64,000 nucleotides of DNA from Diaphorobacter nitroreducens (GCA_003755025.1 RJVL01000004.1:372001-436000); one strand, 5' to 3'; counted from the first letter of the stretch, positions 44,965 to 53,223 are shown. Notes: a model not told the origin generated them from the letters alone. Numbers and translations: made by a program.

Positions 44965-45340
44965 GGGGCGAAGGCGCAAGGTCTGGAAAGGGTGACGCAG
45001 AGCAGGAAAGCGGGGCCTGGAAGGGCGTCGCAGGGCGCTCCGCTCTACAGGCAAGCGTTGCACTTTCGCACATTGACGGCAAGGCTGCCGTGGTAGCAGC
45101 GATTCTTCATGCTTCTTTACAAGGCATTGTCAAAGGGCGTCGCGCGCCGCAGAGCCCCCACCGGCAGGATGTGGGGGTCAGCTGCTGGCGCTTTAAATCG
45201 GCGCTTGGGGCTTGGGTGTTCAGCACCTAAAGCTATGTAAATGATAGCGACCGACATGCAGCGAAGCCGTGCAGCGCCTACCATGTACGCCTGACGCGGC
45301 TGCCGTGGCCGCGCACCACCGCCTGAAGGAGTTGCCTGCC
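44965..45340. other. Divergent intergenic region between the RND operon and the DUF937 gene
   Basis: 376 bases. On the minus strand TTGACA (45133-45128) is a good -35 box for the RND operon, but no good -10 box follows at 17 bases. A decayed palindromic repeat occupies about 45183-45245 (CTGCTGGCGCTTTAAATCGG, CACCTAAAGCTATG). No regulator gene is present here. Confidence 0.5.
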
Positions 45341-46009
45341 ATGAACACTTCCACTTCCGCATCGACCCCGCTGCTGACCCAGCAGCTTTTGCAGCACCTG
45401 CAGGGGGCGCCGCTGCAGCAGATGGCCCAGCGCCTGGGCACCGACACCGCCCAGACGCAAAGCGCCGTGGAGATGGCCCTGCCGCTGCTGCTGGGTGCCC
45501 TGGGGCGCAACGCCGAGGGGCCGCAGGGTGCGCAGTCGCTGCTGGGGGCGCTGCAGCGCGACCACATGGACGCCGCGGCCCCTGCGGCGCAGGGCATCGG
45601 CGGCCTGGACCTGGGCGGGCTGCTGGGGTCGGTGCTGGGCGGCGGCATGGCCGGCGGCGCCGGGCAGGGCGGCGACGCGGGCGCCATCCTGGGCCATATC
45701 TTCGGCGGCGGCCGCGAGAGGGCCGAAGCCGGCCTGGGCCAGGCCAGCGGACTGGGGGCGAACGCCGGCCAACTGCTGCAGATGCTGGCGCCCATCGTCA
45801 TGGCGTTCCTGGCGCAGCGGGTGCGCAGCGACGGGCTGGATGCCGGTGGCCTGGGGCAGGTGCTGGGCCAGGAGCGCGCCCAGGTGCAGCGCACGGGCGC
45901 GCCCGGCGGCGATCTGCTGGGCAGCCTGCTGGACCAGGACGGCGACGGCCAGGTGGGCCTGGGCGACCTGTTCAAGATCGGTAGCAGCCTGCTGGGTGGG
46001 CGGCGCTGA
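45341..46009 (+). CDS. DUF937 (YidB-like) glycine-rich protein
   Basis: 222 residues; the ATG at 45341 follows GAAGGAG at 45325-45331. Low-complexity glycine/leucine/alanine helices form the DUF937 domain (LLTQQLLQHLQGAPLQQMAQ, LPLLLGALGRNA). Near the C-terminus, DQDGDGQVGLGD is a calcium-binding loop of EF-hand/dockerin type (Asp at 1, 3, 5 and 12). No signal peptide. Function of DUF937 is unknown. Stands before the CBS gene with 180 bases between. Confidence 0.82.
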   Translation: MNTSTSASTPLLTQQLLQHLQGAPLQQMAQRLGTDTAQTQSAVEMALPLLLGALGRNAEGPQGAQSLLGALQRDHMDAAAPAAQGIGGLDLGGLLGSVLGGGMAGGAGQGGDAGAILGHIFGGGRERAEAGLGQASGLGANAGQLLQMLAPIVMAFLAQRVRSDGLDAGGLGQVLGQERAQVQRTGAPGGDLLGSLLDQDGDGQVGLGDLFKIGSSLLGGRR

Positions 46010-46188
46010 GCGCAGCGGCTCAGGCCGCATTGGCAGCTTCCAAAAGCATAGCTGCACTCGCCCGGCCCGTGGGCGCTGCGACCACCTGGTTGCAACAAAT
46101 TTTGAACCCGGTTGCGCGCCCGCCCTGGTTCGGCGGACACTGTGGGCGCGTGTTCGGTTTCGTTCCATCCACAGCCAGGGAGGCAGCC

Positions 46189-46626
46189 ATGACGACTGTT
46201 GCAGAAATCCTCAGAACCAAAGCCGATGGGCAGGTCCATGCCGTCGAACCTTCGGACACCGTGCTCACCGCGTTGCGGCGCATGGCCGACAAGGGCATCG
46301 GCGCGCTGCTGGTGATGGAAGGCGATCAGATCGCGGGCATCTTCACCGAGCGCGACTACGCCCGCAAGATGGTGCTGTTGGGCCGCTCGTCGGGCGACAC
46401 CCCGGTGAGCGAGGTGATGACGCGCGCGGTGCGCTTCGTGCGGCCCGCGCAGAGCGCCGAGCAGTGCATGGCGCTGATGACGGAAAACCGGCTGCGGCAC
46501 CTTCCTGTGGTGGAGGGCGGGCGCGTGGTGGGGCTGGTGTCCATCGGCGACCTGGTCAAGAGCGTGATCTCGGAGCAGCAGTTCATCATCGAGCAGATGG
46601 AGCTTTACATCACGGGGGTGCGGTGA
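46189..46626 (+). CDS. Two-CBS-domain protein
   Basis: 145 residues made of two CBS modules (VAEILRTKADGQVHAVEPSD, GALLVMEGDQIAGIFTERDY; then VSEVMTRAVRFVRPAQSAEQ, HLPVVEGGRVVGLVSIGDLV). Such stand-alone pairs bind AMP, ATP, NAD or SAM and act as energy or redox sensors. The ATG at 46189 follows GGGAGGC; the earlier track start would read through intergenic DNA. Single gene, convergent with nrtD. Confidence 0.9.
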   Translation: MTTVAEILRTKADGQVHAVEPSDTVLTALRRMADKGIGALLVMEGDQIAGIFTERDYARKMVLLGRSSGDTPVSEVMTRAVRFVRPAQSAEQCMALMTENRLRHLPVVEGGRVVGLVSIGDLVKSVISEQQFIIEQMELYITGVR

Positions 46627-46695
46627 CGGTGTTCCGGGCGGGCCTGTGCTGAGCGGGGCGCGGGCTCTGTGAAGCCTTGCGGTGTGAGTTTCTTC

Positions 46696-46727
46696 GTCGC
46701 TGGCCGGGACTCGCCCCGGCCAGCGAC
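46696..46727. repeat. Strong REP-like hairpin between the CBS gene and nrtD
   Basis: A perfect 13-bp stem, GTCGCTGGCCGGG / CCCGGCCAGCGAC, with hexaloop ACTCGC. The same loop and inner stem occur at 35142-35159. Placed between convergent genes, so it may end transcription or protect mRNA 3' ends. The loop lacks the G4 of ANTAR targets. Confidence 0.8.
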
Positions 46728-46749
46728 ATGGAACCCAAGGGCAAAGAAT

Positions 46750-46800
46750 CAAAAACAATAGCTGCCAGCGCTTACCCAGCAAGCGCTAGAGCCCAAAAAC
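46750..46800. repeat. Interspersed palindromic repeat (intergenic, after nrtD)
   Basis: CAATAGCTGCCAGCGCTT, seven bases, AAGCGCTAGAGCCCAAAAAC: close to the consensus of the element and three bases from the nrtD stop. Confidence 0.8.
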
Positions 46801-46802
46801 CC

Positions 46803-47606
46803 TCAAGCCGCGCTCTCCACGTGCCCCTGCCGCGTGTAGAGAAAGTCGATCACCGCCTTGCGGCACTGCAGGTACCGCGCATCCTCCGCCAGCGCCACCC
46901 GGTTGCGCGGGCGTGCAATGCCCACGTCCAGCACTTCGCCAATGGTGGCGGCGGGGCCGTTGGTGAGCATCACGATGCGGTCGGACAGCAGCACGGCCTC
47001 GTCCACGTCGTGCGTGACCATGACCACGGTGCTGCACGTGCGCGCCACGATCTCCAGCAGCTCGTCCTGCAGCCGTGCGCGCGTGAGCGCGTCCAGCGCG
47101 CCGAAGGGCTCGTCCATCAACAGCACCTGGGGCTCCATCGACAGTGCGCGTGCGATGCCCACGCGCTGCTTCATGCCGCCCGATATCTCGCCGGGGCGCT
47201 TGTGCGCGGCATGGGCCAGGCCCACCAGTTCCAGCGCGGCGTGGGTGCGCTCCTTCAGCCGGGCCTTGGACTCGCGCGCGCCGAACACGCGTTCCACGGC
47301 CAGGTGCACGTTGCCTTCGCAGGTCAGCCAGGGCAGCAGCGAGTGGTTCTGGAACACCACCGCGCGCTCGGGACCGGGGCCCTTGATCTCGCGTCCGGCG
47401 CAGATCAGCGCGCCGGCGGTGGGGGTGGTCAGGCCCGCGATCAGGTTCAGCAGCGTGCTTTTGCCGCAGCCCGAGTGGCCTATCAGTGCCACGAATTCGC
47501 CCCGGGCGATGGCCAGGTCGATGCCGCGCAGCGCGGGAAACACGCCCTTGGCGGTGCGGAAGGTCTGCTCGACCCCCTGGATCTGCAGGAATTTTGCGTC
47601 GCTCAT
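46803..47606 (-). CDS. nrtD: Nitrate ABC transporter ATPase (NrtD/TauB type)
   Basis: 267 residues. Walker A GHSGCGKST near residue 42, signature ISGGMKQRVGIARAL, Walker B VLLMDEPFGALDA and switch region VTHDVDEAVLLSDRI. It lacks the NrtA-like C-terminal sensor domain of cyanobacterial NrtC, so it is NrtD-like. The start overlaps the permease stop by four bases. Third gene of nrtABD; specificity for nitrate is taken from NrtA and the shared nitrate-type promoter and leader. Confidence 0.9.
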   Translation of the reverse strand: MSDAKFLQIQGVEQTFRTAKGVFPALRGIDLAIARGEFVALIGHSGCGKSTLLNLIAGLTTPTAGALICAGREIKGPGPERAVVFQNHSLLPWLTCEGNVHLAVERVFGARESKARLKERTHAALELVGLAHAAHKRPGEISGGMKQRVGIARALSMEPQVLLMDEPFGALDALTRARLQDELLEIVARTCSTVVMVTHDVDEAVLLSDRIVMLTNGPAATIGEVLDVGIARPRNRVALAEDARYLQCRKAVIDFLYTRQGHVESAA

Positions 47607-48544
47607 GATTGCACCTCCTCGAACGTGAAGGCCGTGGCCAGCCGGACCAGCGCCCATTCCAGCAGCAGGCCCACGCCGCCGATGACGAAGATGGCCACCA
47701 GGATGTTGGTGACGTTCAGGTTGTTCCACTCGTCCCACACCCAGAAGCCGATGCCCACGCCGCCGGTGAGCATCTCGGCCGCCACGATCACCAGCCAGGC
47801 CGTGCCCACGGCCAGGCGCACGCCGGTCAGCATGTAGGGCAGCACCGCCGGGAACAGGATGGTGGTGGCGATCTTCCATTCGCTCAGGTTGAGCACGCGC
47901 GCCACGTTCATGTAGTCCTGCGGCACGCGTTGCACACCCACGGCGGTGTTGATGACCATGGGCCAGATGGAGCAGATGAAGATCGTCCAGATGGCGGCCG
48001 GGTTGGCGCCCTTGAACACCAGCAGGCCGATGGGCAGCCACGCCAGCGGCGAGACGGGCCGCAGCAGGCTGATGACCGGGTTGCACATGCGCGAGAGGAA
48101 CGCGAAGCGCCCGATCACGAAGCCCGCCGGTATGCCCACCAGCGCGGCCAGGCCGAAGCCCACGGCCACGCGCTGCAGGCTGGCCAGCACGTTCCAGCCC
48201 ACGCCCTGGTCGTTGGGGCCGTTGCGGTAAAACGGGTCGCTGAAGATCTCCACCGCCTGCGCCCAGGTCTGCAGCGGGCCAGGAATGCTCTGGCCCGTGG
48301 TGGCCGAGACCACGGCCCACAGGCCCAGCAGCAGGCCCACGCCGCACAGCGGCGGCAGCACGGCCAGCCAGAGGGCGTTCCAGCGCTGGCGCGCGTCGCT
48401 GCGCGGGGGTGGGCTGGCAGGCCCTGAGGCTTTTGGGCCTGCAGCGCTTGTGGGATGGGCGCTAACAGCTATCGGTTTGGAAGCATCGGACGCGCCGGCC
48501 GGCGCTTGCGGCTCCAGCGGGCTGTGAAAGACGGCACTGACCAT
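47603..48544 (-). CDS. nrtB: Nitrate ABC transporter permease
   Basis: 313 residues from the ATG at 48544. The first 50 residues are a Pro/Ala-rich cytoplasmic stretch, unusually long for NrtB, and include a palindromic-repeat copy (plus strand 48427-48480) read as PIAVSAHPTSAAGPKASG. Then six or so membrane segments with the EAA loop region (IPAGFVIGRFAFLSRMCNPV, SEWKIATTILFPAVLPYMLT). Forms the inner-membrane channel with NrtA and NrtD. Confidence 0.92.
   Translation of the reverse strand: MVSAVFHSPLEPQAPAGASDASKPIAVSAHPTSAAGPKASGPASPPPRSDARQRWNALWLAVLPPLCGVGLLLGLWAVVSATTGQSIPGPLQTWAQAVEIFSDPFYRNGPNDQGVGWNVLASLQRVAVGFGLAALVGIPAGFVIGRFAFLSRMCNPVISLLRPVSPLAWLPIGLLVFKGANPAAIWTIFICSIWPMVINTAVGVQRVPQDYMNVARVLNLSEWKIATTILFPAVLPYMLTGVRLAVGTAWLVIVAAEMLTGGVGIGFWVWDEWNNLNVTNILVAIFVIGGVGLLLEWALVRLATAFTFEEVQS
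48427..48480 (-). repeat. Palindromic-repeat copy inside nrtB
   Basis: Plus strand GGCTTTTGGGCCTGCAGCGC, TTGTGGGATGGGCGCTAACA, GCTATCGGTTT: both ends and the AGCGCTT/GCGCT arms of the element are visible. It falls in the disordered N-terminal tail, where extra residues should be tolerated. Confidence 0.65.
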
Positions 48545-48578
48545 GGTTTCTCCTGGTGGGGGTGGGGCGATCGGGGCG

Positions 48579-49823
48579 TCAGGCCTTGAGCTTGAAACCG
48601 TCGGCGTACTTCGCGGGGTCCTTGCCGTCCCAGACCACGCCATCCACCAGCTTGTGGCTGCGCATGTCGCTTGCGGGCAGGGGGGCCTTCGCGGCCGTGG
48701 CGGCTTGGCGGTACACGTCGGTGCGGTTGATGGCCTTGGCCACGCCCAGGTAGTCCGGGTGGTCCTTGAGCAGGCCCCAGCGCTTGTGCTGGGTCAGGAA
48801 CCACATGCCGTCGGACAGGTAGGGGAAGTTCACCGCGCCGCCACCATAGAACTTCATGTGGTCGGGGTCGTCCCAGGTCTTGCCCAGGCCGTCCTGGTAG
48901 CGCCCCAGGATGCGCTGGTTGATGGCGTCCACGCTGGTGTTCACGTAGGCCTTGCCGGCGATGGTTTCGGCCATCTGGTTCTTGTGGGCCAGGCTTTCGT
49001 CGATCCAGCGGCTGGCCTCCAGGATGGCGGCCGTCACGGCGCGCGCGGTGTTGGGGTACTTCTGCACGAAGTCGGCGGTGGTGCCCAGCACCTTTTCGGG
49101 GTGGTCCTTCCAGATCGCCTGCGTGGTGGTGGCGGTGATGCCGATGCCGTCCATGATGGCGCGGTGGTTCCAGGGCTCGCCCACGCAGAAGCCGTCCATG
49201 TTGCCCACGCGCATGTTGGCCACCATCTGCGGGGGCGGCACGGTGATGACCTTGGCGTCCTTCAGGGGGTGGATGCCGTGCGCGGCCAGCCAGTAGTACA
49301 GCCACATCGCATGCGTGCCGGTGGGGAAGGTTTGCGCAAAGGTGTACTCGCGCCGTTCCTTGGCCATCAGCTGGGCCAGGCTTGCGCCGTTGACGGCCCC
49401 CTTGTCGGCCAGCTTGCGCGACAGCGTGATGGCCTGGCCGTTGTGGTTGAGCGTCATCAGCACTGCCATGTCCTTCTTGGGGCCGCCCACGCCCAGATGC
49501 ACGCCGTAGACCAGGCCGTAGAGCACATGGGCGAAGTCCAGCTCGCCGTTGACCAGCTTGTCGCGCACGCCGGCCCAGCTGGCCTCCTTGGTGGGGATGA
49601 TCTTCACGCCGTACTTCTGGTCGATGCCCAGCACCGATGCCATGACCACGCTGGCGCAGTCGGTGAGGGGGATGAAGCCGATGCGCACCTCTTTCTTCTC
49701 GGGGGCGTCCGAGCCCTGGGCGTGCACCAGGGCACGCAGCGCGGGGCTCACGCCCACGGCGCCCACGGTGGCCGCCTGCAGCACGGTGCGTCGGGGGATT
49801 CGGGTGTGGAGCAGATCGGTCAT
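48579..49823 (-). CDS. nrtA: Nitrate-binding periplasmic protein
   Basis: 414 residues. N-terminus MTDLLHTRIPRRTVLQAATV with a twin-arginine-like RRTVLQ and hydrophobic stretch, cleavage near VHAQ: exported, perhaps by Tat. Then the NrtA/NasF fold (VRIGFIPLTDCASVVMASVL, YYWLAAHGIHPLKDAKVITV, GNMDGFCVGEPWNHRAIMDG). The signal shows it is a transporter protein and not the cytosolic nitrate sensor NasS, which is homologous but lacks a signal. First gene of nrtABD, behind sigma-54 and ANTAR elements. Confidence 0.93.
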   Translation of the reverse strand: MTDLLHTRIPRRTVLQAATVGAVGVSPALRALVHAQGSDAPEKKEVRIGFIPLTDCASVVMASVLGIDQKYGVKIIPTKEASWAGVRDKLVNGELDFAHVLYGLVYGVHLGVGGPKKDMAVLMTLNHNGQAITLSRKLADKGAVNGASLAQLMAKERREYTFAQTFPTGTHAMWLYYWLAAHGIHPLKDAKVITVPPPQMVANMRVGNMDGFCVGEPWNHRAIMDGIGITATTTQAIWKDHPEKVLGTTADFVQKYPNTARAVTAAILEASRWIDESLAHKNQMAETIAGKAYVNTSVDAINQRILGRYQDGLGKTWDDPDHMKFYGGGAVNFPYLSDGMWFLTQHKRWGLLKDHPDYLGVAKAINRTDVYRQAATAAKAPLPASDMRSHKLVDGVVWDGKDPAKYADGFKLKA

Positions 49824-49866
49824 GCAAGAGTCCTTTGGGGTCGTCAAAAAAGCAGTGCAGCAACGG

Positions 49867-49931
49867 AAAAAGGCGTCCTCACGCCGCGCGGCCGGCGCAT
49901 GTGCGCTGCCCGAGCGGGTGGGGACGCCTTT
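49867..49931 (-). terminator. Leader terminator upstream of nrtA
   Basis: Minus strand AAAGGCGTCC pairs with GGACGCCTTT and is followed by T residues, about 40 bases before the nrtA ATG. Outer stem and T run are the same as in the nirB leader. Confidence 0.87.
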
Positions 49932-49941
49932 GTCCTGGGAG

Positions 49942-49992
49942 CCCGGCCCTTCCGCCGTTGGAAGGGCCGGGTGCGTGACCAGCGGTGGTCAC
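49942..49992 (-). promoter_or_regulatory. ANTAR target (two-hairpin antitermination motif) of the nrtA leader
   Basis: Transcript order: hairpin 1 GTGACC-ACCGCT-GGTCAC (49992-49975), three-base linker, hairpin 2 with a perfect 12-bp stem CCCGGCCCTTCC / GGAAGGGCCGGG and loop AACGGC (49971-49942), then exactly ten bases to the terminator, the same gap as in the nirB leader. Both loops obey A1/G4, and loop 2 is identical to that of nirB. Confidence 0.88.
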
Positions 49993-50001
49993 CGGGCCTG
50001 T

Positions 50002-50017
50002 TGCAAGCGGTGTGCCA
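50002..50017 (-). promoter_or_regulatory. Sigma-54 promoter of the nrtA operon
   Basis: Minus strand TGGCACA-CCGC-TTGCA: one mismatch to TGGCACG-N4-TTGCW. The -12 C at 50003 puts +1 near 49991, at the first base or two of hairpin 1. Confidence 0.87.
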
Positions 50018-50036
50018 TCTTTGGGGTTGCTTTCGT

Positions 50037-50080
50037 TTTGATAGCTGTTTGCGCTTGATGGTCGGGCGTTTCAGGTCGGT
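50037..50080. repeat. Palindromic-repeat fragment between nrtA promoter and enhancer
   Basis: TTTGATAGCTGTTTGCGCTT, GATGGTCGGGCGTTTCAGGT: decayed copy with clear left end. Same relative place as the copy upstream of nirB. Confidence 0.6.
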
Positions 50081-50120
50081 TTTGTTTGAATACTTCATCG
50101 CCGTGTGGCGCGGCATCGGA

Positions 50121-50137
50121 TGCACCGCATTTGTGCA
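50121..50137. promoter_or_regulatory. NtrC-like enhancer site upstream of nrtA
   Basis: TGCACC-GCATT-TGTGCA, one mismatch to the dyad TGCACC-N5-GGTGCA, about 105 bp upstream of the sigma-54 element and just past the nasT stop. Confidence 0.75.
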
Positions 50138-50154
50138 ATGCACAAACTGGCGCA

Positions 50155-50775
50155 TCAACCCAGCAAATCGGCTGCGTCCAGCATGCGCTGCGCCACCTCG
50201 GCCAGGCGCAGGCCGCGGTCCATGGCGGCGCGGCGCAGCCGCTCGTAGGCCTGCTGCTCGGTCAGGCCCTGGCGCTGCATCAGCAGGCCCTTGGCGCGGT
50301 CGATGGTCTTGCGCTCGTGCAGGGCGGTGCGTGCCTGCGCCAGTTCGGTGCGCAGCGCCTGTTCGTGGGCAAAGCGGGCCAGCGCCACCTCCAGGATGGG
50401 GCGGATGCGCTGCGGTGCCAGGCCCGCGACGATGTAGGCCGTCACGCCCGCGGCCAGCGCGTCCTTCACGTGGCGCGTGTCCTCGTCGTTGGTGAACATC
50501 ACGATGGGGCGGGGCGCCTCGCGCGTGGCCATCACCACATGCTCCAGCGCGTCGCGCGCCTCGCTTTCGGCGTCCACGATCACCAGGTCGGGCTGCAACT
50601 GGGCCAGGCGCTCGCCCAGAAACATATCGCCCGGCAGCGTGGCCACGAGGTTGAAGCCGTTCTCCAGCAGCCCGATGCGCAGCGCGCGCGAACGCTCGGC
50701 CTGCAGCGCTGCATGCGCGTCGCCGTCGGCCGCCAGGTCCGGCGCCACCACCACGATCCGCAGTTGTTCAGTCAT
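50155..50775 (-). CDS. nasT: ANTAR-domain antiterminator (NasT/NasR type)
   Basis: 206 residues. Residues 1-130 form a receiver-like domain; Asp68 (LVIVDAES) matches the phospho-acceptor and Thr95 is kept, but the usual Lys after the last strand is replaced (TAYIVAG), so classical phosphorylation is doubtful, as for NasT. A coiled linker follows, then an ANTAR domain at about 142-200 (LHERKTIDRAKGLLMQRQGL, TEQQAYERLRRAAMDRGLRL). ANTAR binds two-hairpin RNA leaders and prevents termination; two fitting leaders exist, before nrtA and nirB. In other bacteria NasT is held by the nitrate sensor NasS; no nasS is in the window. Confidence 0.92.
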   Translation of the reverse strand: MTEQLRIVVVAPDLAADGDAHAALQAERSRALRIGLLENGFNLVATLPGDMFLGERLAQLQPDLVIVDAESEARDALEHVVMATREAPRPIVMFTNDEDTRHVKDALAAGVTAYIVAGLAPQRIRPILEVALARFAHEQALRTELAQARTALHERKTIDRAKGLLMQRQGLTEQQAYERLRRAAMDRGLRLAEVAQRMLDAADLLG

Positions 50776-50935
50776 GCCGCAGGCGCCAGCAAGAAATACG
50801 CCACACCCGCCCCGATGCGTTGTGGAAGATTGCCGAAACGCACCGGTTGGGGCCGCGGGCAATCCCCCTGGCGCGGGCGGCATCCTTTCGCGAACATCCT
50901 GTCACATATCCACATGAATGAGAGAGGAGTCGACT

Positions 50936-52096
50936 GTGCAGCAGGGAATCAAACGACGCGGTTTTTCCGCCAGCCTGGGGCTGGCGGCGCTGGGAGTGGG
51001 CGGGTGGATCACGGGATGCAGCAAGGTGCCGGACACCATCAAGATCGGTGTGGCGCAGCCCTTGTCCGGTCCCTTGGCGGGTCTGGGGCAAGACCTGCTC
51101 AATGGCGTGAAGCTGGCAGTGGACGAGATCAACCGATCCGGCCTGAACGTGGACGGCAAGCGCGTGACGCTGGAGGTGGTGGCGCAGGACGACCGCGCGG
51201 ACGCCGCTTCGGGCAAGGCGGCTGCGCAGCAGCTGCTGGAGTCGGGCGTGGTGGCCGTCATCGGGCACCTGAACTCGGGCGTGAGCCTGGAGACCGCGCC
51301 CATCTATGCCGCCAAGGAGGTGCCGCAACTCATCATCTCCACCAACCCGCGCATCACGCAGCTGGGGCTGGCCACCACCTTCCGCATCGTCGCCAACGAC
51401 AACCTGCAGGCGCGCGCCATCGGCGCGTTCGCGGCCGCGCAGCTCAACGCCGATGCCTACGCGGTGGTCGACGACGGCTCGCCCTACGGCAAGGGACTGG
51501 CCGAGGGCGCGGCCGCGCAGTTGCTGGCGGCCAAGAAGCACATCGCCGTGCGCCAGAGCTTCGACGACAAGACCGTGGCCTTTGCTGAACTGGCGGCCCG
51601 GCTCAAGGAGGCGCAGGTGCGCGTCATCGTCTGCATGCTCAACGACTTCCAGGCGCTGGCGCTGCTGCAGGAACTGCAGAAGCTGGGCCACAGCCGTGTG
51701 GCGCTGCTGGGCGGCGACCTGGTGAAGACGGCCGACATGGCCAAGGGCATGGGCGTGATCGACGGGATCTACGCCACCTCGCCGGTGCTGGACGTGGCCG
51801 AGTTCACCACCGGCCGCCAGTTCCTGGAGAAGTACATCGCCGCCTTCCAGAAGCCCCCGGCCTATGGCGGCCACTACACCTACGACGCCGTGTACGTGGT
51901 CAGCGAGGCGATCAAGAAGGCCGGCTCCGCCGCGCCCGCCGACATCACACGCGCGCTGCGCGGCATCAACGGCTACGCCCCCGTCACCGGCACCATGGCC
52001 TGGGACGGTCAGGGCGAGCTGCGCTACGGCGCCGTGGGCGTGTACGAGCTGCGCAAGGGCCAGTGGGAGCTGCGCATGCGCTCCGACCGCTGGTAG
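50936..52096 (+). CDS. LivJ-like substrate-binding lipoprotein
   Basis: 386 residues from GTG 50936, which has AGAGGAG at 50922-50928 at good distance; the ATG at 50918 precedes that ribosome site and is less likely. A signal with lipobox (GVGGWITGC) marks a lipoprotein. Type I binding fold: [60 protein letters not shown]. Related to LivJ and, more distantly, AmiC. Divergent from nasT with 160 bases between. No ABC membrane genes adjoin. Whether it serves in amino-acid or amide uptake is unknown. Confidence 0.88.
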   Translation: MQQGIKRRGFSASLGLAALGVGGWITGCSKVPDTIKIGVAQPLSGPLAGLGQDLLNGVKLAVDEINRSGLNVDGKRVTLEVVAQDDRADAASGKAAAQQLLESGVVAVIGHLNSGVSLETAPIYAAKEVPQLIISTNPRITQLGLATTFRIVANDNLQARAIGAFAAAQLNADAYAVVDDGSPYGKGLAEGAAAQLLAAKKHIAVRQSFDDKTVAFAELAARLKEAQVRVIVCMLNDFQALALLQELQKLGHSRVALLGGDLVKTADMAKGMGVIDGIYATSPVLDVAEFTTGRQFLEKYIAAFQKPPAYGGHYTYDAVYVVSEAIKKAGSAAPADITRALRGINGYAPVTGTMAWDGQGELRYGAVGVYELRKGQWELRMRSDRW

Positions 52097-52173
52097 CCGC
52101 CGTCCGGGTATGCGAGGGCGTGCGATTGCCCCCGGCCCGGCGGGCGCGGGGGGCGGCCACTACACTCGCGGGC

Positions 52174-53223
52174 ATGAGTCAGCTGATCCTCGGTATCGAA
52201 TCTTCCTGTGACGAAACCGGCGTGGCCCTGGTGCGCGCCGGCGAGGGCGGCGCCGTGCCGGTGCTGCTGGCGCATGCGCTGCACAGCCAGATCGACATGC
52301 ACCAGGCCTATGGCGGCGTGGTGCCCGAGCTGGCCAGCCGCGACCACATCCGCCGCGTGCTGCCGCTGACCCGCGAGGTGCTGCGCGAATCGGGCGAGCA
52401 CCTGGAGGATGTGGACGTGGTGGCCTACACGCGCGGGCCGGGCCTGGCGGGTGCGCTGCTGGTGGGCGCGGGCGTGGCCTGCGCGCTGGGCGCTGCGCTG
52501 GACAAGCCCGTGCTGGGCGTGCACCACCTCGAAGGCCATCTGCTGTCGCCGTTCCTGAGCAGCGACCCGCCGGAGTTTCCATTCGTCGCGCTGCTGGTGT
52601 CGGGCGGGCACACGCAGCTCATGCGCGTGGAGGGCGTGGGGCGCTACGAGATCCTGGGCGAGACCATCGACGACGCGGCGGGCGAGGCCTTCGACAAGTC
52701 GGCCAAGCTCATGGGCCTGGGCTACCCCGGCGGGCCGGCGCTGTCGCGCCTGGCCGAGCAGGGCAGCGCCACCGCGTTCAAACTGCCGCGCCCGCTGCTG
52801 CACAGCGGCGACCTGGATTTCTCGTTCGCGGGACTCAAGACCGCCGTGCTCACCCAGGCCAAGAAACTGGGCGACGAGCTGCCCGCGCGCAAGGCCGACC
52901 TGGCCGCGAGCACCGAGGCCGCCATCGTGGAGGTGCTGGTCAAGAAGACGCTGGCCGCCCTTCAGAAAACAGGGCTCAAGCGTGTGGTGGTGGCCGGCGG
53001 CGTGGGCGCCAACCGGCATCTGCGCGCGCAACTCAACGCGGCCTGCGCGCAAGCCAAGGTGCGTGTGCACTACCCCGAGCTGCACCTGTGCACCGACAAC
53101 GGTGCCATGATCGCCATGGCCGCGGCCATGCGCCTGCAGGCCGGGCAGCAGCAGCCCAACCGCGATTACGCCTTCGACGTGAAGCCGCGCTGGCCGCTGG
53201 ACGCCATCACGCTCGCGGCCTGA
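52174..53223 (+). CDS. tsaD: tRNA N6-threonylcarbamoyladenosine transferase TsaD
   Basis: 349 residues. Transfers the threonylcarbamoyl group to A37 of tRNAs reading ANN codons. [19 protein letters not shown] at the start, metal ligands in [13 protein letters not shown] (HxxxH) and [14 protein letters not shown] (Asp), and [17 protein letters not shown] are all conserved. Single gene with full-length family sequence; followed by a perfect palindromic repeat between convergent genes. Confidence 0.97.
   Translation: MSQLILGIESSCDETGVALVRAGEGGAVPVLLAHALHSQIDMHQAYGGVVPELASRDHIRRVLPLTREVLRESGEHLEDVDVVAYTRGPGLAGALLVGAGVACALGAALDKPVLGVHHLEGHLLSPFLSSDPPEFPFVALLVSGGHTQLMRVEGVGRYEILGETIDDAAGEAFDKSAKLMGLGYPGGPALSRLAEQGSATAFKLPRPLLHSGDLDFSFAGLKTAVLTQAKKLGDELPARKADLAASTEAAIVEVLVKKTLAALQKTGLKRVVVAGGVGANRHLRAQLNAACAQAKVRVHYPELHLCTDNGAMIAMAAAMRLQAGQQQPNRDYAFDVKPRWPLDAITLAA

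Larger units (their letters stand above)
49824..50154. other. Regulatory intergenic region upstream of nrtA
   Basis: 331 bases between nrtA and the end of nasT. From nrtA upstream: terminator, two ANTAR-type hairpins, sigma-54 promoter, palindromic-repeat fragment (50037-50080) and an NtrC-like dyad (50121-50137). Same order as at nirB; see single entries. Confidence 0.85.

Noticed and set aside
45128..45133. Firm sigma-70 promoter for the RND operon
   Set aside because: TTGACA is perfect but no acceptable -10 box lies at 16-18 bases, so it is mentioned only within the intergenic entry.
46696..46727. Third ANTAR target
   Set aside because: The loop ACTCGC (or GCGAGT on the other strand) lacks G at position 4 after A1, there is no second hairpin, and it lies at gene ends.
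48579..49823. The NrtA-like protein as the missing NasS sensor
   Set aside because: It has an export signal with RRTVLQ, whereas NasS is cytosolic.
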